Below are positions 25,643-33,911 of a stretch of 36,130 nucleotides of DNA, piece after piece. The notes beneath the pieces were generated by a model. The model saw nothing but the letters and a program-made list of their open reading frames with translations, did no database searches and was not told where the DNA came from. The stretch covers positions 1 through 36,130 of the forward strand of contig JAKIUV010000018.1 in the NCBI GenBank assembly GCA_021647375.1, given 5' to 3'. This stretch comes from Robiginitomaculum sp. (lineage in GTDB: Bacteria; Pseudomonadota; Alphaproteobacteria; Caulobacterales; Maricaulaceae). The stretch's first letter is position 1; every line of letters starts with the position of its first letter. The translations under genes were made by a program, and so were the position numbers.

Positions 25643-26998
25643 ATGTCTGATAAAACACTACCCCCAATCGAGAATAAATCCGATATGATCAATTGGCTCG
25701 CCGCTGGCTGCAAGCCTAAATCCGACTGGCTCATTGGTACAGAACACGAGAAAATCGGCTATAATTTAAAGACGCTTAAACCGCTCCCATATGATGGTGA
25801 TGCAGGCATATTCGCCATGCTCAATGGCCTCAAGAAATTTGGTTGGGAAGAAGTGGTCGAGAACGGATACCTAATCGCTCTTAAACGGGACGGCGCTTCT
25901 GTATCCCTAGAGCCAGGGGGGCAGTTCGAGCTTTCCGGCGCACCGCTTGATAGCATTCACCAAACTTGCGGCGAAGTGAACCGGCATTTGCGTGAGGTCA
26001 AAGAAATCGCCGATGGTATTGGCGCAGGTTTTCTGTCCCTAGGTTTTAGGCCGGATACTAAGTTGGAAGACGTACCAGTCATGCCCAAAGGCCGCTATAA
26101 AATCATGCGCGCCTATATGCCAAAGGTCGGCACCCACGGCTTGGAGATGATGTTTCGCACCTGCACGGTTCAGGTCAATCTGGATTTTGCCAGTGAAGCC
26201 GACATGGTCAAGAAAATGCGAGTTAGCCTCGCTTTGCAACCGATAACCACGGCATTGTTCGCCAATTCCCCGTTTAAGGACGGTGTACCCAACGGCTATA
26301 AATCCTACCGTTCGCGCATCTGGCTCGACACCGACCCAGACCGCACCGGCATGTTGCCATTTGCATTCGAGCAAGGTTTCGGGTTTGAGCAATATGTGGA
26401 CTATGCCTTGGATGTACCCATGTATTTCGTGCATAGGGGAGAGGATTACCTAGATGCGTCCGGTAAAAGCTTCCGGGATTTTCTGGACGGTAAGCTGGAT
26501 GTAGTTCCGGGTGAGAAACCAACATTATCCGATTTCGAAGACCATCTCTCGACCATATTCCCCGAAGTCCGTCTCAAGCAATTCCTTGAAATGCGCGGTG
26601 CCGACACCGGGCCGTGGAACCAGCTCTGTGCCATGCCCGCATTTTGGGTCGGTATCTTATATGACCAAGCCGCACTGGACGCCGCATGGGACTGGGTAAA
26701 AGACTGGAGCGAAGAAGAACGCGACCAATTACGCCGTGATGTCCCCAAATACGGGCTTGGGACAAAGTTTAGAAACGGCACCATACAAGACTTGGCCAAA
26801 AGAGCCTTGGTACTGTCCCGCGAAGGCCTAAAAAACCGTGCTAAAATAAATGCCTACGGCGAAAGCGAAACCATCTTCCTCGCCGACCTGGACGACATGG
26901 CTAAGACAGGCAAAAGCAATGCTGATAAATTGCTCGAACTCTACCACGGCGCATGGGAAGGCGACATCAAACGGGTGTACCAAGATTGTATTTATTAG
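25643..26998 (+). CDS. gshA: Glutamate-cysteine ligase, plant/alphaproteobacterial type
   Basis: A 451-residue enzyme that joins glutamate and cysteine with ATP, the first step of glutathione synthesis in the cytoplasm. The family is the plant-like class (about 450 residues), unrelated in length to the E. coli GshA. Landmarks are IGTEHEKIGYN near residue 32, LKRDGASVSLEPGGQFELSG (about 85-104), MMFRTCTVQVNLDF (about 171-184) and FANSPFKDG. AGGAG lies 8 bases before the ATG. No gshB is nearby. The gene is convergent with gamma-glutamyltransferase, the enzyme that breaks glutathione down, with only 14 bases between their ends. Confidence 0.95.
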   Translation: MSDKTLPPIENKSDMINWLAAGCKPKSDWLIGTEHEKIGYNLKTLKPLPYDGDAGIFAMLNGLKKFGWEEVVENGYLIALKRDGASVSLEPGGQFELSGAPLDSIHQTCGEVNRHLREVKEIADGIGAGFLSLGFRPDTKLEDVPVMPKGRYKIMRAYMPKVGTHGLEMMFRTCTVQVNLDFASEADMVKKMRVSLALQPITTALFANSPFKDGVPNGYKSYRSRIWLDTDPDRTGMLPFAFEQGFGFEQYVDYALDVPMYFVHRGEDYLDASGKSFRDFLDGKLDVVPGEKPTLSDFEDHLSTIFPEVRLKQFLEMRGADTGPWNQLCAMPAFWVGILYDQAALDAAWDWVKDWSEEERDQLRRDVPKYGLGTKFRNGTIQDLAKRALVLSREGLKNRAKINAYGESETIFLADLDDMAKTGKSNADKLLELYHGAWEGDIKRVYQDCIY

Positions 26999-27012
26999 GC
27001 AGATTACTCATT

Positions 27013-28833
27013 TTAATACCCCGCTGCCCCAGAAGTTGGTGACCTTAAATCTGCTGCGCCGTAGAAGAAGCCGTCCCTTAGCATGATTGCATTGGCGCGG
27101 CCTAGCGTGGTGCGGGCGTATTTTTCGTTCTTGTCCCTTTGAAAAATAAACCCGCGGCCCTCTAATATGTCTATGGTATCGCCTGAAATGCCCGGTTCGG
27201 TGATGACCACATCCGGCAACCATTGATGATGGATGCGCGGGGCGGTGACGGCTTCCATGGCGTTCATATCAGAGTCGATGACATTGAGGATGTTTTGCAA
27301 GACCACTGTGATAATGGTGGAGCCGCCGGGCGAGCCTGTGACGAAATAAGGCTTGCCGCCTTTCTTGACAATGGCCGGGGTCATGGACGAGAGGGGGCGT
27401 TTGCCAGGCTCTATTTTGTTGGCTTCACCGCCGATTAGCCCGTAACCATTGGGGCTGCCGGGCTTGGAAGAGAAATCGTCCATTTCATTATTGAGTAAAA
27501 AACCCGCCCCGTCGACACTATAACCACTGCCAAATCCGAAATTCAGCGTCGTAGTGACGGAAACCGCATTGCCCCATTTATCCATGACCGAATAATGGGT
27601 TGTTTGCTGGCTTTCCTTGGGCAAGTGGCGTCCAGGCACGATGTCAGCGCTGCGGCTAGCTTTGGTTTTATTTATCGTTCCGCGCAAGCGCCCGGCGTAA
27701 GATTTATCGATCAGCTTAGCCACGGGCACATCAAAGAAATCCGGATCACCCAAATATTTGGAACGGTCTGCATAGGCACGGCGCATACTTTCGATCAACA
27801 GGTGCAGATAGTCGGCGCTATTGTGTTCGAGTGCGCGCAAGTCGTAGCCCTCTAAGATATTGAGCATTTGAATAACATGCACACCACCAGAGGAGGGCGG
27901 CGGCATAGAGAATATTTCATAGCCCCTATATGTGCCTTTGACGGCTGTACGGTTCACGGCACGGTAGTTTTTCATATCCTCTAGTGTGATGAGACCGCCG
28001 CCGCGCTGCATTTCGTCGACCATAAGTTCGGCAGTTTTACCCTCGTAAAACCCGGCGCGGCCTTTGCGTGAGATACGTTTTAAGGTCTTTGCTAAATCTT
28101 TTTGCTTGAGCGTGTCACCTTGTTTATAAAGCGCACCGCCCGGTTTGTAAAAGTACTCCAAGGTTGAGGGGTCTTTGGATAAATATGCCTTACTGGCGGC
28201 AAATCCAGATGCCATACCGTATGTCACGGGCATGCCGCGTTCGGCCAGTTTAATGGCAGGTGCCATGACTTGTTTGCGGCTCATCGTGCCGTAGGTTTCC
28301 AGAGCGTCTAGAAGCCCCATGACCGAGCCGGGCACACCCGCCGACAAATGTGAAAACTGGGCTTTTTGGTTGTCAACTTCTCCGTCTGCGCCCAGAAACA
28401 TATCGCGGCTGGCTGCCGCCGGAGCCATTTCGCGGTAATCTACGGCGATGACTTCGTCCGTATCCGCTAAAGCAATGAGCATAAATCCGCCGCCGCCAAT
28501 ATTACCCGCCGCAGGGAATGTCACCGCCAACGCAAACCCTGTGGCTACGGCAGCGTCCACCGCATTACCGCCTTTGGCCAATATGTCTCGCCCGACTGTC
28601 GCCGCTATGGCCTCTTGTGCCGTGACCATGCCGTTCGCACCGACTACGGGATGAAAGGGTGCGCGGTCATAACCGACGAAAGCCATTGCGCCAGTTGCAT
28701 CAGATGTTGCGCCAGATGTTGCATCTGGTTTGGCCTTATAGGCAGTTTGGGCCGAGACTTTTTGCACAAGAGTAGGGGTAGTAAAAATTGCGACAGTAGC
28801 GATGCACGCGAAAACTAAGCGAAAAAATTTCAT
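27013..28833 (-). CDS. ggt: Gamma-glutamyltransferase (glutathione hydrolase), periplasmic
   Basis: About 606 residues. A signal peptide (MKFFRLVFACIATVAIFTTP, ending near VSAQ) is followed by a short Ala/Thr/Asp repeat (DATSGATSDATGAM), then the large subunit (MVTAQEAIAATVGRDILAKG, GNIGGGGFM). The autoprocessing and catalytic threonine is T411 in QTTHYSVMD, which becomes the first residue of the small subunit. That subunit keeps NEMDDFS, PLSSMTPAIV and TGSPGGSTII. The enzyme hydrolyses or transfers the gamma-glutamyl group of glutathione in the periplasm. The ATG at 28833 is preferred to one at 28866, because the signal peptide begins there. It is divergent from the flavoprotein operon. Confidence 0.95.
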   Translation of the reverse strand: MKFFRLVFACIATVAIFTTPTLVQKVSAQTAYKAKPDATSGATSDATGAMAFVGYDRAPFHPVVGANGMVTAQEAIAATVGRDILAKGGNAVDAAVATGFALAVTFPAAGNIGGGGFMLIALADTDEVIAVDYREMAPAAASRDMFLGADGEVDNQKAQFSHLSAGVPGSVMGLLDALETYGTMSRKQVMAPAIKLAERGMPVTYGMASGFAASKAYLSKDPSTLEYFYKPGGALYKQGDTLKQKDLAKTLKRISRKGRAGFYEGKTAELMVDEMQRGGGLITLEDMKNYRAVNRTAVKGTYRGYEIFSMPPPSSGGVHVIQMLNILEGYDLRALEHNSADYLHLLIESMRRAYADRSKYLGDPDFFDVPVAKLIDKSYAGRLRGTINKTKASRSADIVPGRHLPKESQQTTHYSVMDKWGNAVSVTTTLNFGFGSGYSVDGAGFLLNNEMDDFSSKPGSPNGYGLIGGEANKIEPGKRPLSSMTPAIVKKGGKPYFVTGSPGGSTIITVVLQNILNVIDSDMNAMEAVTAPRIHHQWLPDVVITEPGISGDTIDILEGRGFIFQRDKNEKYARTTLGRANAIMLRDGFFYGAADLRSPTSGAAGY

Positions 28834-29021
28834 ATTGGCGTATCCATAGTAAGAGTGTGCCCACAAGTATGCGCCTTTTTACTGGTTAAATCCAGATATT
28901 TAAAAGCGCCAGCTACGCACTGGTTATGGCAAGAAAATATCACGTAAATTAACCAAAATCTTGCTTGCCAGCTTGTTTTTACAGGACTAGGCTAAATATC
29001 CATTCTAGGGAAAATTGGACT
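28834..29021. promoter_or_regulatory. Divergent promoter region, ggt / flavoprotein-korAB operon
   Basis: A 188-base gap between divergent starts. On the + strand TTGCCA (28965-28970), 17 bases, then TAGGCT (28988-28993) is a weak sigma-70 candidate 29 bases before the ATG at 29022. Nothing firm is visible for ggt. Confidence 0.25.
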
Positions 29022-30815
29022 ATGAAACCAACAAATACCCGCAATCCGGACTACTATCACAAAGTGGTTGATTGCCAGTGGGCATGCCCGGCGCACACGC
29101 CAGTACCCCAATATATCCGTCTCATTGCACAAGGCCGCTATGGTGATGCTTATTTGCTTAACCGGGAAAGCAATGTCTTCCCCGGTGTGCTGGGTCGTGT
29201 TTGTGACAGGCCATGCGAACCGGCTTGTCGTCGCGGGCGGTTAGAGGACGAACCCGTGGCTATTTGCCGCCTCAAACGGGTGGCCGCAGATCACCGGGAA
29301 GACATTACCGATAAGCTGCCCAAAAAACCGGCCAAGACCAACGGCAAAAAAATTGCACTCATCGGGGCAGGGCCGGCCTCATTCACGGTGGCCAATGATT
29401 TGGCTCCGCTGGGTTATGAATGTACGATATTTGAAAAGCTGAGCGAGCCGGGCGGCTTGATGCGCTCCAATATTCCGGCCTTTCGTTTGCCGGAAAAAGT
29501 GCTGTCTGAAGAATTGGACTGTATTTTGGATATGGGGGTTGAGCTTAAGCTGAATAGCCCGATAGAGAGTATGAGCGCGTTATTGGAGCAAGATTGGGAC
29601 GCGGTGTTCGTAGGAACAGGTGCGCCGCGCGGCAAGGATTTGAACCTAGAGGGGCGCTGGGAGGATGGCGTCAAGGACAAGATCCATATCGGCATTGACT
29701 GGCTGGAAAGCGTGGCTTTTGAACACACCAAAGCTATCGGTAAAAAAGTCCTCATCATTGGTGTTGGTAATACGGCTATGGATTGCTGCCGTACCTCGCT
29801 CAGGCTTGGTGCAAAAAACGTCAAGGTGATGGCGCGCAAACCGCGCCAGTTCTTCAAGGCTTCAGTTTGGGAATTGGAAGACGCAGAAGAAGAAAATATC
29901 GAAATCATGATCAACCATTCGCCCAAAGCCTTTGTCCATAAAGACGGCAAGCTGACGGGCATGGTGTTCGAATTGATGCAGTACGAAATTGACGATACTG
30001 GCCGCATAACCGACCAAAAAGTTACAGGCGAAACCACCATCCCGTGCGACGATGTTATTCTCGCTATCGGGCAGGACAACGCTTTCCCGTGGATTGAAGA
30101 CGATGCAGGCATCGAGCTGGATAAATGGCAAGTGCCTGTGGTCGACGAAACCACATTTGAAAGCACGCGCAAGGGTGTGTTTTTCGGCGGCGATTCTGCG
30201 TTCGGCCCCAAGAATATTATCTGGGCGGTGGAACATGGCCATCAGGCCGCGATCTCTATCCACAAACATTGCCAAGGCAAAATGCTAACCGGACGCTTGC
30301 CCAATGAAGTGGACATGGCACCGACTAAAATGGGCATGTTTGAGTGGCGCTATTCCAATTCTTATGATGATGCCGAGCGCAGACAAATGAACCATGTAGA
30401 GTTGACCAAACGCTTTGCTGAATTGGATGTGGAAGTTGAACTTGGTTTCACACCGGAACAAATCGCCACCGAGGTTGAGCGTTGCCTTAATTGTGACATT
30501 CAAACCGTGTTCGAGCCGAGTTTGTGTGAGGAATGTGATGCTTGTATCGACATTTGTCCGGTGGAATGTCTGAGTATGACCGAAGATGCTGACGAGGCCG
30601 AATTGCGGGCTAGCCTCAGTGTATCTGAGAAAATAGAGGGTCAAGATTTGTATGTGTCGGACGCATTGCCCCTTACCAAGCGGGTGATGATCAAGGACGA
30701 AAATGTGTGTTTGCACTGCGGCCTGTGTGCCGAGCGCTGCCCGACGGCGGCTTGGGATATGCAAGAGGCGCTTATTCAAATTCATCATGCTGATGACCAA
30801 GATAAAGAGATGTAA
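29022..30815 (+). CDS. GltD-like NAD(P)H/FAD oxidoreductase fused to a 2[4Fe-4S] ferredoxin domain
   Basis: 597 residues. An N-terminal Fer4_20-type iron-sulphur region (C18, C22, C61, C65, C69) is followed by an FAD Rossmann site (ALIGAGPAS, about 112-120), an NAD(P) Rossmann site (VLIIGVGNTAMDCCR), and the GltD-type end of the FAD domain (GVFFGGDSAFGPKNIIWAVE). A cysteine-rich extension has C488, C491, C502, C505, C508, C512 and C516, and then C563, C566, C569 and C573, ferredoxin-like [4Fe-4S] ligands. It lies 2 bases before korA, so it is probably the electron partner of KorAB, moving electrons between ferredoxin clusters and NAD(P)H. The start at ATG 29022 fits family alignments from memory; 28965 is unlikely. 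Confidence 0.88.
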   Translation: MKPTNTRNPDYYHKVVDCQWACPAHTPVPQYIRLIAQGRYGDAYLLNRESNVFPGVLGRVCDRPCEPACRRGRLEDEPVAICRLKRVAADHREDITDKLPKKPAKTNGKKIALIGAGPASFTVANDLAPLGYECTIFEKLSEPGGLMRSNIPAFRLPEKVLSEELDCILDMGVELKLNSPIESMSALLEQDWDAVFVGTGAPRGKDLNLEGRWEDGVKDKIHIGIDWLESVAFEHTKAIGKKVLIIGVGNTAMDCCRTSLRLGAKNVKVMARKPRQFFKASVWELEDAEEENIEIMINHSPKAFVHKDGKLTGMVFELMQYEIDDTGRITDQKVTGETTIPCDDVILAIGQDNAFPWIEDDAGIELDKWQVPVVDETTFESTRKGVFFGGDSAFGPKNIIWAVEHGHQAAISIHKHCQGKMLTGRLPNEVDMAPTKMGMFEWRYSNSYDDAERRQMNHVELTKRFAELDVEVELGFTPEQIATEVERCLNCDIQTVFEPSLCEECDACIDICPVECLSMTEDADEAELRASLSVSEKIEGQDLYVSDALPLTKRVMIKDENVCLHCGLCAERCPTAAWDMQEALIQIHHADDQDKEM

Positions 30816-30817
30816 TT

Positions 30818-32629
30818 ATGAGCGACTTACTTGTAAATAATTTCACCATCAAGGTGGGCAATGTCAACGGTACGGGTTCGGCCAGCGCTAATGCGCTCCT
30901 GATGAAAATAATTTTCCGCATGGGTGTGCCTGTGGTTGGGAAAAATATTTTCCCCTCCAACATTCAAGGCCTGCCCACATGGTACGAAATCCGCGTCACC
31001 GAGAAAGGCTATCGTGGCCGTTCGGGCGATATTGACCTCATGGTGGCCATGAACCCTGAAAGCTATAAGCGGGATTTGGCAGAGCTTAGCCCTGGCGGCA
31101 TATTGCTGTACGACGACACTTGGCCGCGCCCGCATTTTCTGACCCGCACGGATATTACCGTCATCGGTGTGCCTTTGGCGCGCATGTGTAATGCCGCGTT
31201 CAAGGTTGCCCGCTCGCGGATTTTGATGAAGAACGTCGCCTATGTGGGTGCCGTCGCGGCTTTGCTGGATTTGGATCTGGATATAATCCACACACTGTTG
31301 CGCGAAATGTTTGCGTCTAAACCCAAGCTTATCGACCTCAACCTACAAGCCATTGCGCTGGGCTATGATTATGCCAAGGAAAATTTTGGCGATGTGAGCA
31401 AGTTTAAAGTCAAAGCCCGCGACCTGACCAAGGGCAAAGTGATGATGGACGGCAATACCACTGCCGGGCTTGGTTGTGTTTACGGCGGGGCAACATTTGG
31501 GGCATGGTATCCCATAACACCGTCCACATCCTTGATGGACGCGTTCGTGAAATATTGCAAACAATTGCGCATCAACCCTGATACTGGCAAGCATAAATAC
31601 TGCATCATCCAGGCCGAAGACGAGCTGGCGGCGGCGGGCATGATTATTGGGGCGGCATGGAACGGGGCGCGTTGTTTCACGCCGACTTCTGGCCCCGGTA
31701 TATCCCTGATGAGTGAGTTTATCGGCTTTGCCTATTACACCGAAATTCCCATGGTGCTGTTTGACATTCAGCGCACTGGGCCGTCCACAGGCATGCCGAC
31801 CCGTACCCAGCAATGTGATATACAACTCTGCGCTTATGCCTCCCACGGCGACACGGCGCATATCCTGTTATTCCCCGCCGACCCAAGCGAATGCTTTGAC
31901 ATGGCGGTCAATGCTTTGGATTTGGCAGAGCGGTTCCAGACGCCTGTTTTTGTTCTGTCCGATATTGATATTGGTATGAACGATTGGATGATTGACGAGC
32001 TGAGCTGGGACGATAATTATGTGCCCGACAGGGGCAAAATATTATTGCCAGAAGATCTGGAGGGTATGGAAAAATTTCACCGCTATCTGGATACAGACGG
32101 CGACCATATTCCCTACCGGACTTTGCCAGGCACAGACCCGAAAGGTGCCTATTTCACCCGTGGTTCCGGGCACAATAAATTCGGCGGCTACACCGAAGAC
32201 GGTGCGGAGTACAAAGAGGTTGTCGATAGGTTGGTCATGAAGTGGGCTAGCGCCGCAGATAAATTGCCTGCGCCTGTAGTGCGTAAGGCTAAAAAACCGA
32301 CCAAAAATGCTATCATTTCTATAGGCTCTTGCGATGGCGCGGTTATCGAAGCACGCGATAAATTGGGTGCGGACGGGGTGTATCTCAACTATATGCGGGT
32401 GCGCGGATTTCCGTTCTCAAGCGAAGTCGAAGCTTTTATCGCCGAGCATGATCAGGTGTTTGTCATCGAGCAAAACCGCGATGCGCAATTGCGCGGCTTG
32501 CTGCTCGAGCATACCAATACACCGCGCGAGAAATTGGTGCCGCTTTTGCACTATTCTGGTGAGCCTTTGGATTATAAATTTGTTCGTGGTGCGCTGAGTG
32601 AAGCGCTAAAAATAAGGAAGTCCGCATGA
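30818..32629 (+). CDS. korA: 2-oxoacid:ferredoxin oxidoreductase, fused gamma-alpha subunit (KorA-like)
   Basis: 603 residues. The N-terminal gamma domain (about 1-190) starts with TIKVGNVNGTGSASANALLM and includes YEIRVTEKGYRGRSGDIDLM. The alpha part follows, with the PYR domain (GNTTAGLGCVYGGATFGAWY, PITPSTSLMDAF, DELAAAGMIIGAAWNGAR, TPTSGPGISLMSEFIGFAYY) and the C-terminal domain (VFVIEQNRDAQLRGLLLE). This gamma-alpha fusion is the layout of aerobic 2-oxoglutarate:ferredoxin oxidoreductases such as mycobacterial KorA. The reaction is a CoA-dependent oxidative decarboxylation giving acyl-CoA, CO2 and reduced ferredoxin. It overlaps korB by 4 bases (ATGA). The exact 2-oxoacid is not proven by sequence. 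Confidence 0.88.
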   Translation: MSDLLVNNFTIKVGNVNGTGSASANALLMKIIFRMGVPVVGKNIFPSNIQGLPTWYEIRVTEKGYRGRSGDIDLMVAMNPESYKRDLAELSPGGILLYDDTWPRPHFLTRTDITVIGVPLARMCNAAFKVARSRILMKNVAYVGAVAALLDLDLDIIHTLLREMFASKPKLIDLNLQAIALGYDYAKENFGDVSKFKVKARDLTKGKVMMDGNTTAGLGCVYGGATFGAWYPITPSTSLMDAFVKYCKQLRINPDTGKHKYCIIQAEDELAAAGMIIGAAWNGARCFTPTSGPGISLMSEFIGFAYYTEIPMVLFDIQRTGPSTGMPTRTQQCDIQLCAYASHGDTAHILLFPADPSECFDMAVNALDLAERFQTPVFVLSDIDIGMNDWMIDELSWDDNYVPDRGKILLPEDLEGMEKFHRYLDTDGDHIPYRTLPGTDPKGAYFTRGSGHNKFGGYTEDGAEYKEVVDRLVMKWASAADKLPAPVVRKAKKPTKNAIISIGSCDGAVIEARDKLGADGVYLNYMRVRGFPFSSEVEAFIAEHDQVFVIEQNRDAQLRGLLLEHTNTPREKLVPLLHYSGEPLDYKFVRGALSEALKIRKSA

Positions 32630-33681
32630 CATCATTTACCAAACCGCTGATCCGCCGCCGCAACGAGCCAACCAATGAGCTGGGTCTTGTGCGTGCCGAT
32701 TATGACGGCGCTATGTCGACCTTGTGCGCTGGCTGCGGTCACGATGCGGTGACTGCATCAATGGCGCGGGCGTTTTTCGAATTGTCCATAGAGCCACATA
32801 GAGCCGTAAAGGTTTCGGGCATTGGCTGTTCGTCAAAAACCACGGCCTATTTCCTGCGTGAAAGCCACGGCATTAATACCGTCCACGGGCGGATGCCGTC
32901 TGTGGCTACGGGGGCAATCGCGGCCAATCACGAGCTTACCTATATCGGCGTGTCCGGCGACGGGGATAGCCTGTCTATCGGGCTGGGGCAGTTTGTCCAC
33001 GCCATGCGCCGCAATGTCAATATGTTGTATATGTTGGAAAACAACGGCGTTTACGGCCTGACCAAAGGCCAATTTTCTGCCGCCGCCGATATGGGTTCGA
33101 CCGCCAAAAAGGGTGCGGTTAACGAACTTCCCCCCATTGACCCGGTCTCGTTGGCGCTGGCGGTTGGGGCGACATTCGTGGCGCGGGCGTTCTCTGGGGA
33201 CCGGGAGCAATTAGTGCCGCTGATTAAGGCGGGTCTCAAACATAAAGGCTTTGGCCTGATTGATGTGATCTCGCCTTGCGTCAGTTTCAACGACCATAAA
33301 GGCTCGACCAAGTCCTATGAGCATACTTATAAATATTATAATCCAGCCGTCCACGCAGACTATGTGCCGCCGAGCAAGCAGATTAAAGCTGCCTATGATG
33401 CGGGCGACATTATGCCGATTGAACTGCACGACGGCGGGCAGATAACTCTGCGTAAACTAGAGAACGGATACGACCCTCGCGACCGCGCCGCCGCCGTGAA
33501 TAAGCTTTTCGAAAGCGGCCAAAGCAACGAGATTATCACCGGGCTTCTCTATATTGACGAAGACCATAAAGATATGCACGAAATGGCGCGCATGGAAGAC
33601 CGACCATTAAATGAAATCCCTTACGCCGAACTCAACCCCGGCGCGGCTAAACTGAAAGAATTGCAAAAAGGCTTCCGGTAG
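32626..33681 (+). CDS. korB: 2-oxoacid:ferredoxin oxidoreductase, beta subunit (KorB-like)
   Basis: 351 residues, the thiamine-diphosphate subunit. [4Fe-4S] ligands are C34 and C37 (CAGCGHD), C68 (SGIGCSSKTT) and C218 (SPCVSFND). The TPP/Mg site is GDGDSLSIG (111-119), with NNGVYGLTKGQF (139-150). SPCVSFND and the HGRMPSVATGA segment favour the 2-oxoglutarate (Kor) rather than the pyruvate branch. Translation is coupled to korA through ATGA. The three-gene operon has no separate ferredoxin gene; the ferredoxin domain is in the first gene product. The C-terminal 100 residues are less conserved in my memory of the family. Confidence 0.9.
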   Translation: MTSFTKPLIRRRNEPTNELGLVRADYDGAMSTLCAGCGHDAVTASMARAFFELSIEPHRAVKVSGIGCSSKTTAYFLRESHGINTVHGRMPSVATGAIAANHELTYIGVSGDGDSLSIGLGQFVHAMRRNVNMLYMLENNGVYGLTKGQFSAAADMGSTAKKGAVNELPPIDPVSLALAVGATFVARAFSGDREQLVPLIKAGLKHKGFGLIDVISPCVSFNDHKGSTKSYEHTYKYYNPAVHADYVPPSKQIKAAYDAGDIMPIELHDGGQITLRKLENGYDPRDRAAAVNKLFESGQSNEIITGLLYIDEDHKDMHEMARMEDRPLNEIPYAELNPGAAKLKELQKGFR

Positions 33682-33837
33682 AGCGGTTTGTCGATCAGGA
33701 TAAAGTGTAATTTAAAGAAGTATTCCGGTACACAAGTGAAGGGATGAAACTCACACCAGCGTACCGGAAATATCTGCGCCCCATTTTCTCGCAGTAACAG
33801 TTGCCCGCTACGTCCCGTGTTTACCGCACAAAAAAAG
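33682..33837. other. Spacer after korB with a 9-base inverted repeat
   Basis: A convergent spacer between korB and the receptor gene. TTCCGGTAC (33723-33731) and GTACCGGAA (33761-33769) are perfect inverted copies 29 bases apart. GTGA/TCAC inside can extend the fold. No T run follows, so it is not a clear terminator; it may be a Rho-type 3' end, a small palindromic repeat or a protein-binding dyad. Confidence 0.45.
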
Positions 33838-33865
33838 CCAAAGCGTGATGGCCATCACGCTTTGG
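33831..33865 (-). terminator. Rho-independent terminator of the TonB-dependent receptor gene
   Basis: A perfect 28-base palindrome (33838-33865) with a 12-pair stem (CCAAAGCGTGAT with ATCACGCTTTGG) and GGCC loop. On the - strand it is followed by GC and a run of T (the A run ending at 33836 on the + strand). It lies 46 bases after the stop of the receptor gene. Confidence 0.9.
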
Positions 33866-33911
33866 GGTTAAAATGCAATTTTTTTAGGAAATTTGTGCAA
33901 AACAATACCCG

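Noticed and set aside
29414..30211. Long open frame (265 codons) antisense to the flavoprotein gene
   Set aside because: It lies wholly inside a gene with clear family motifs on the + strand, and its protein is low-complexity serine-rich with no recognisable features, typical of a codon-bias shadow.
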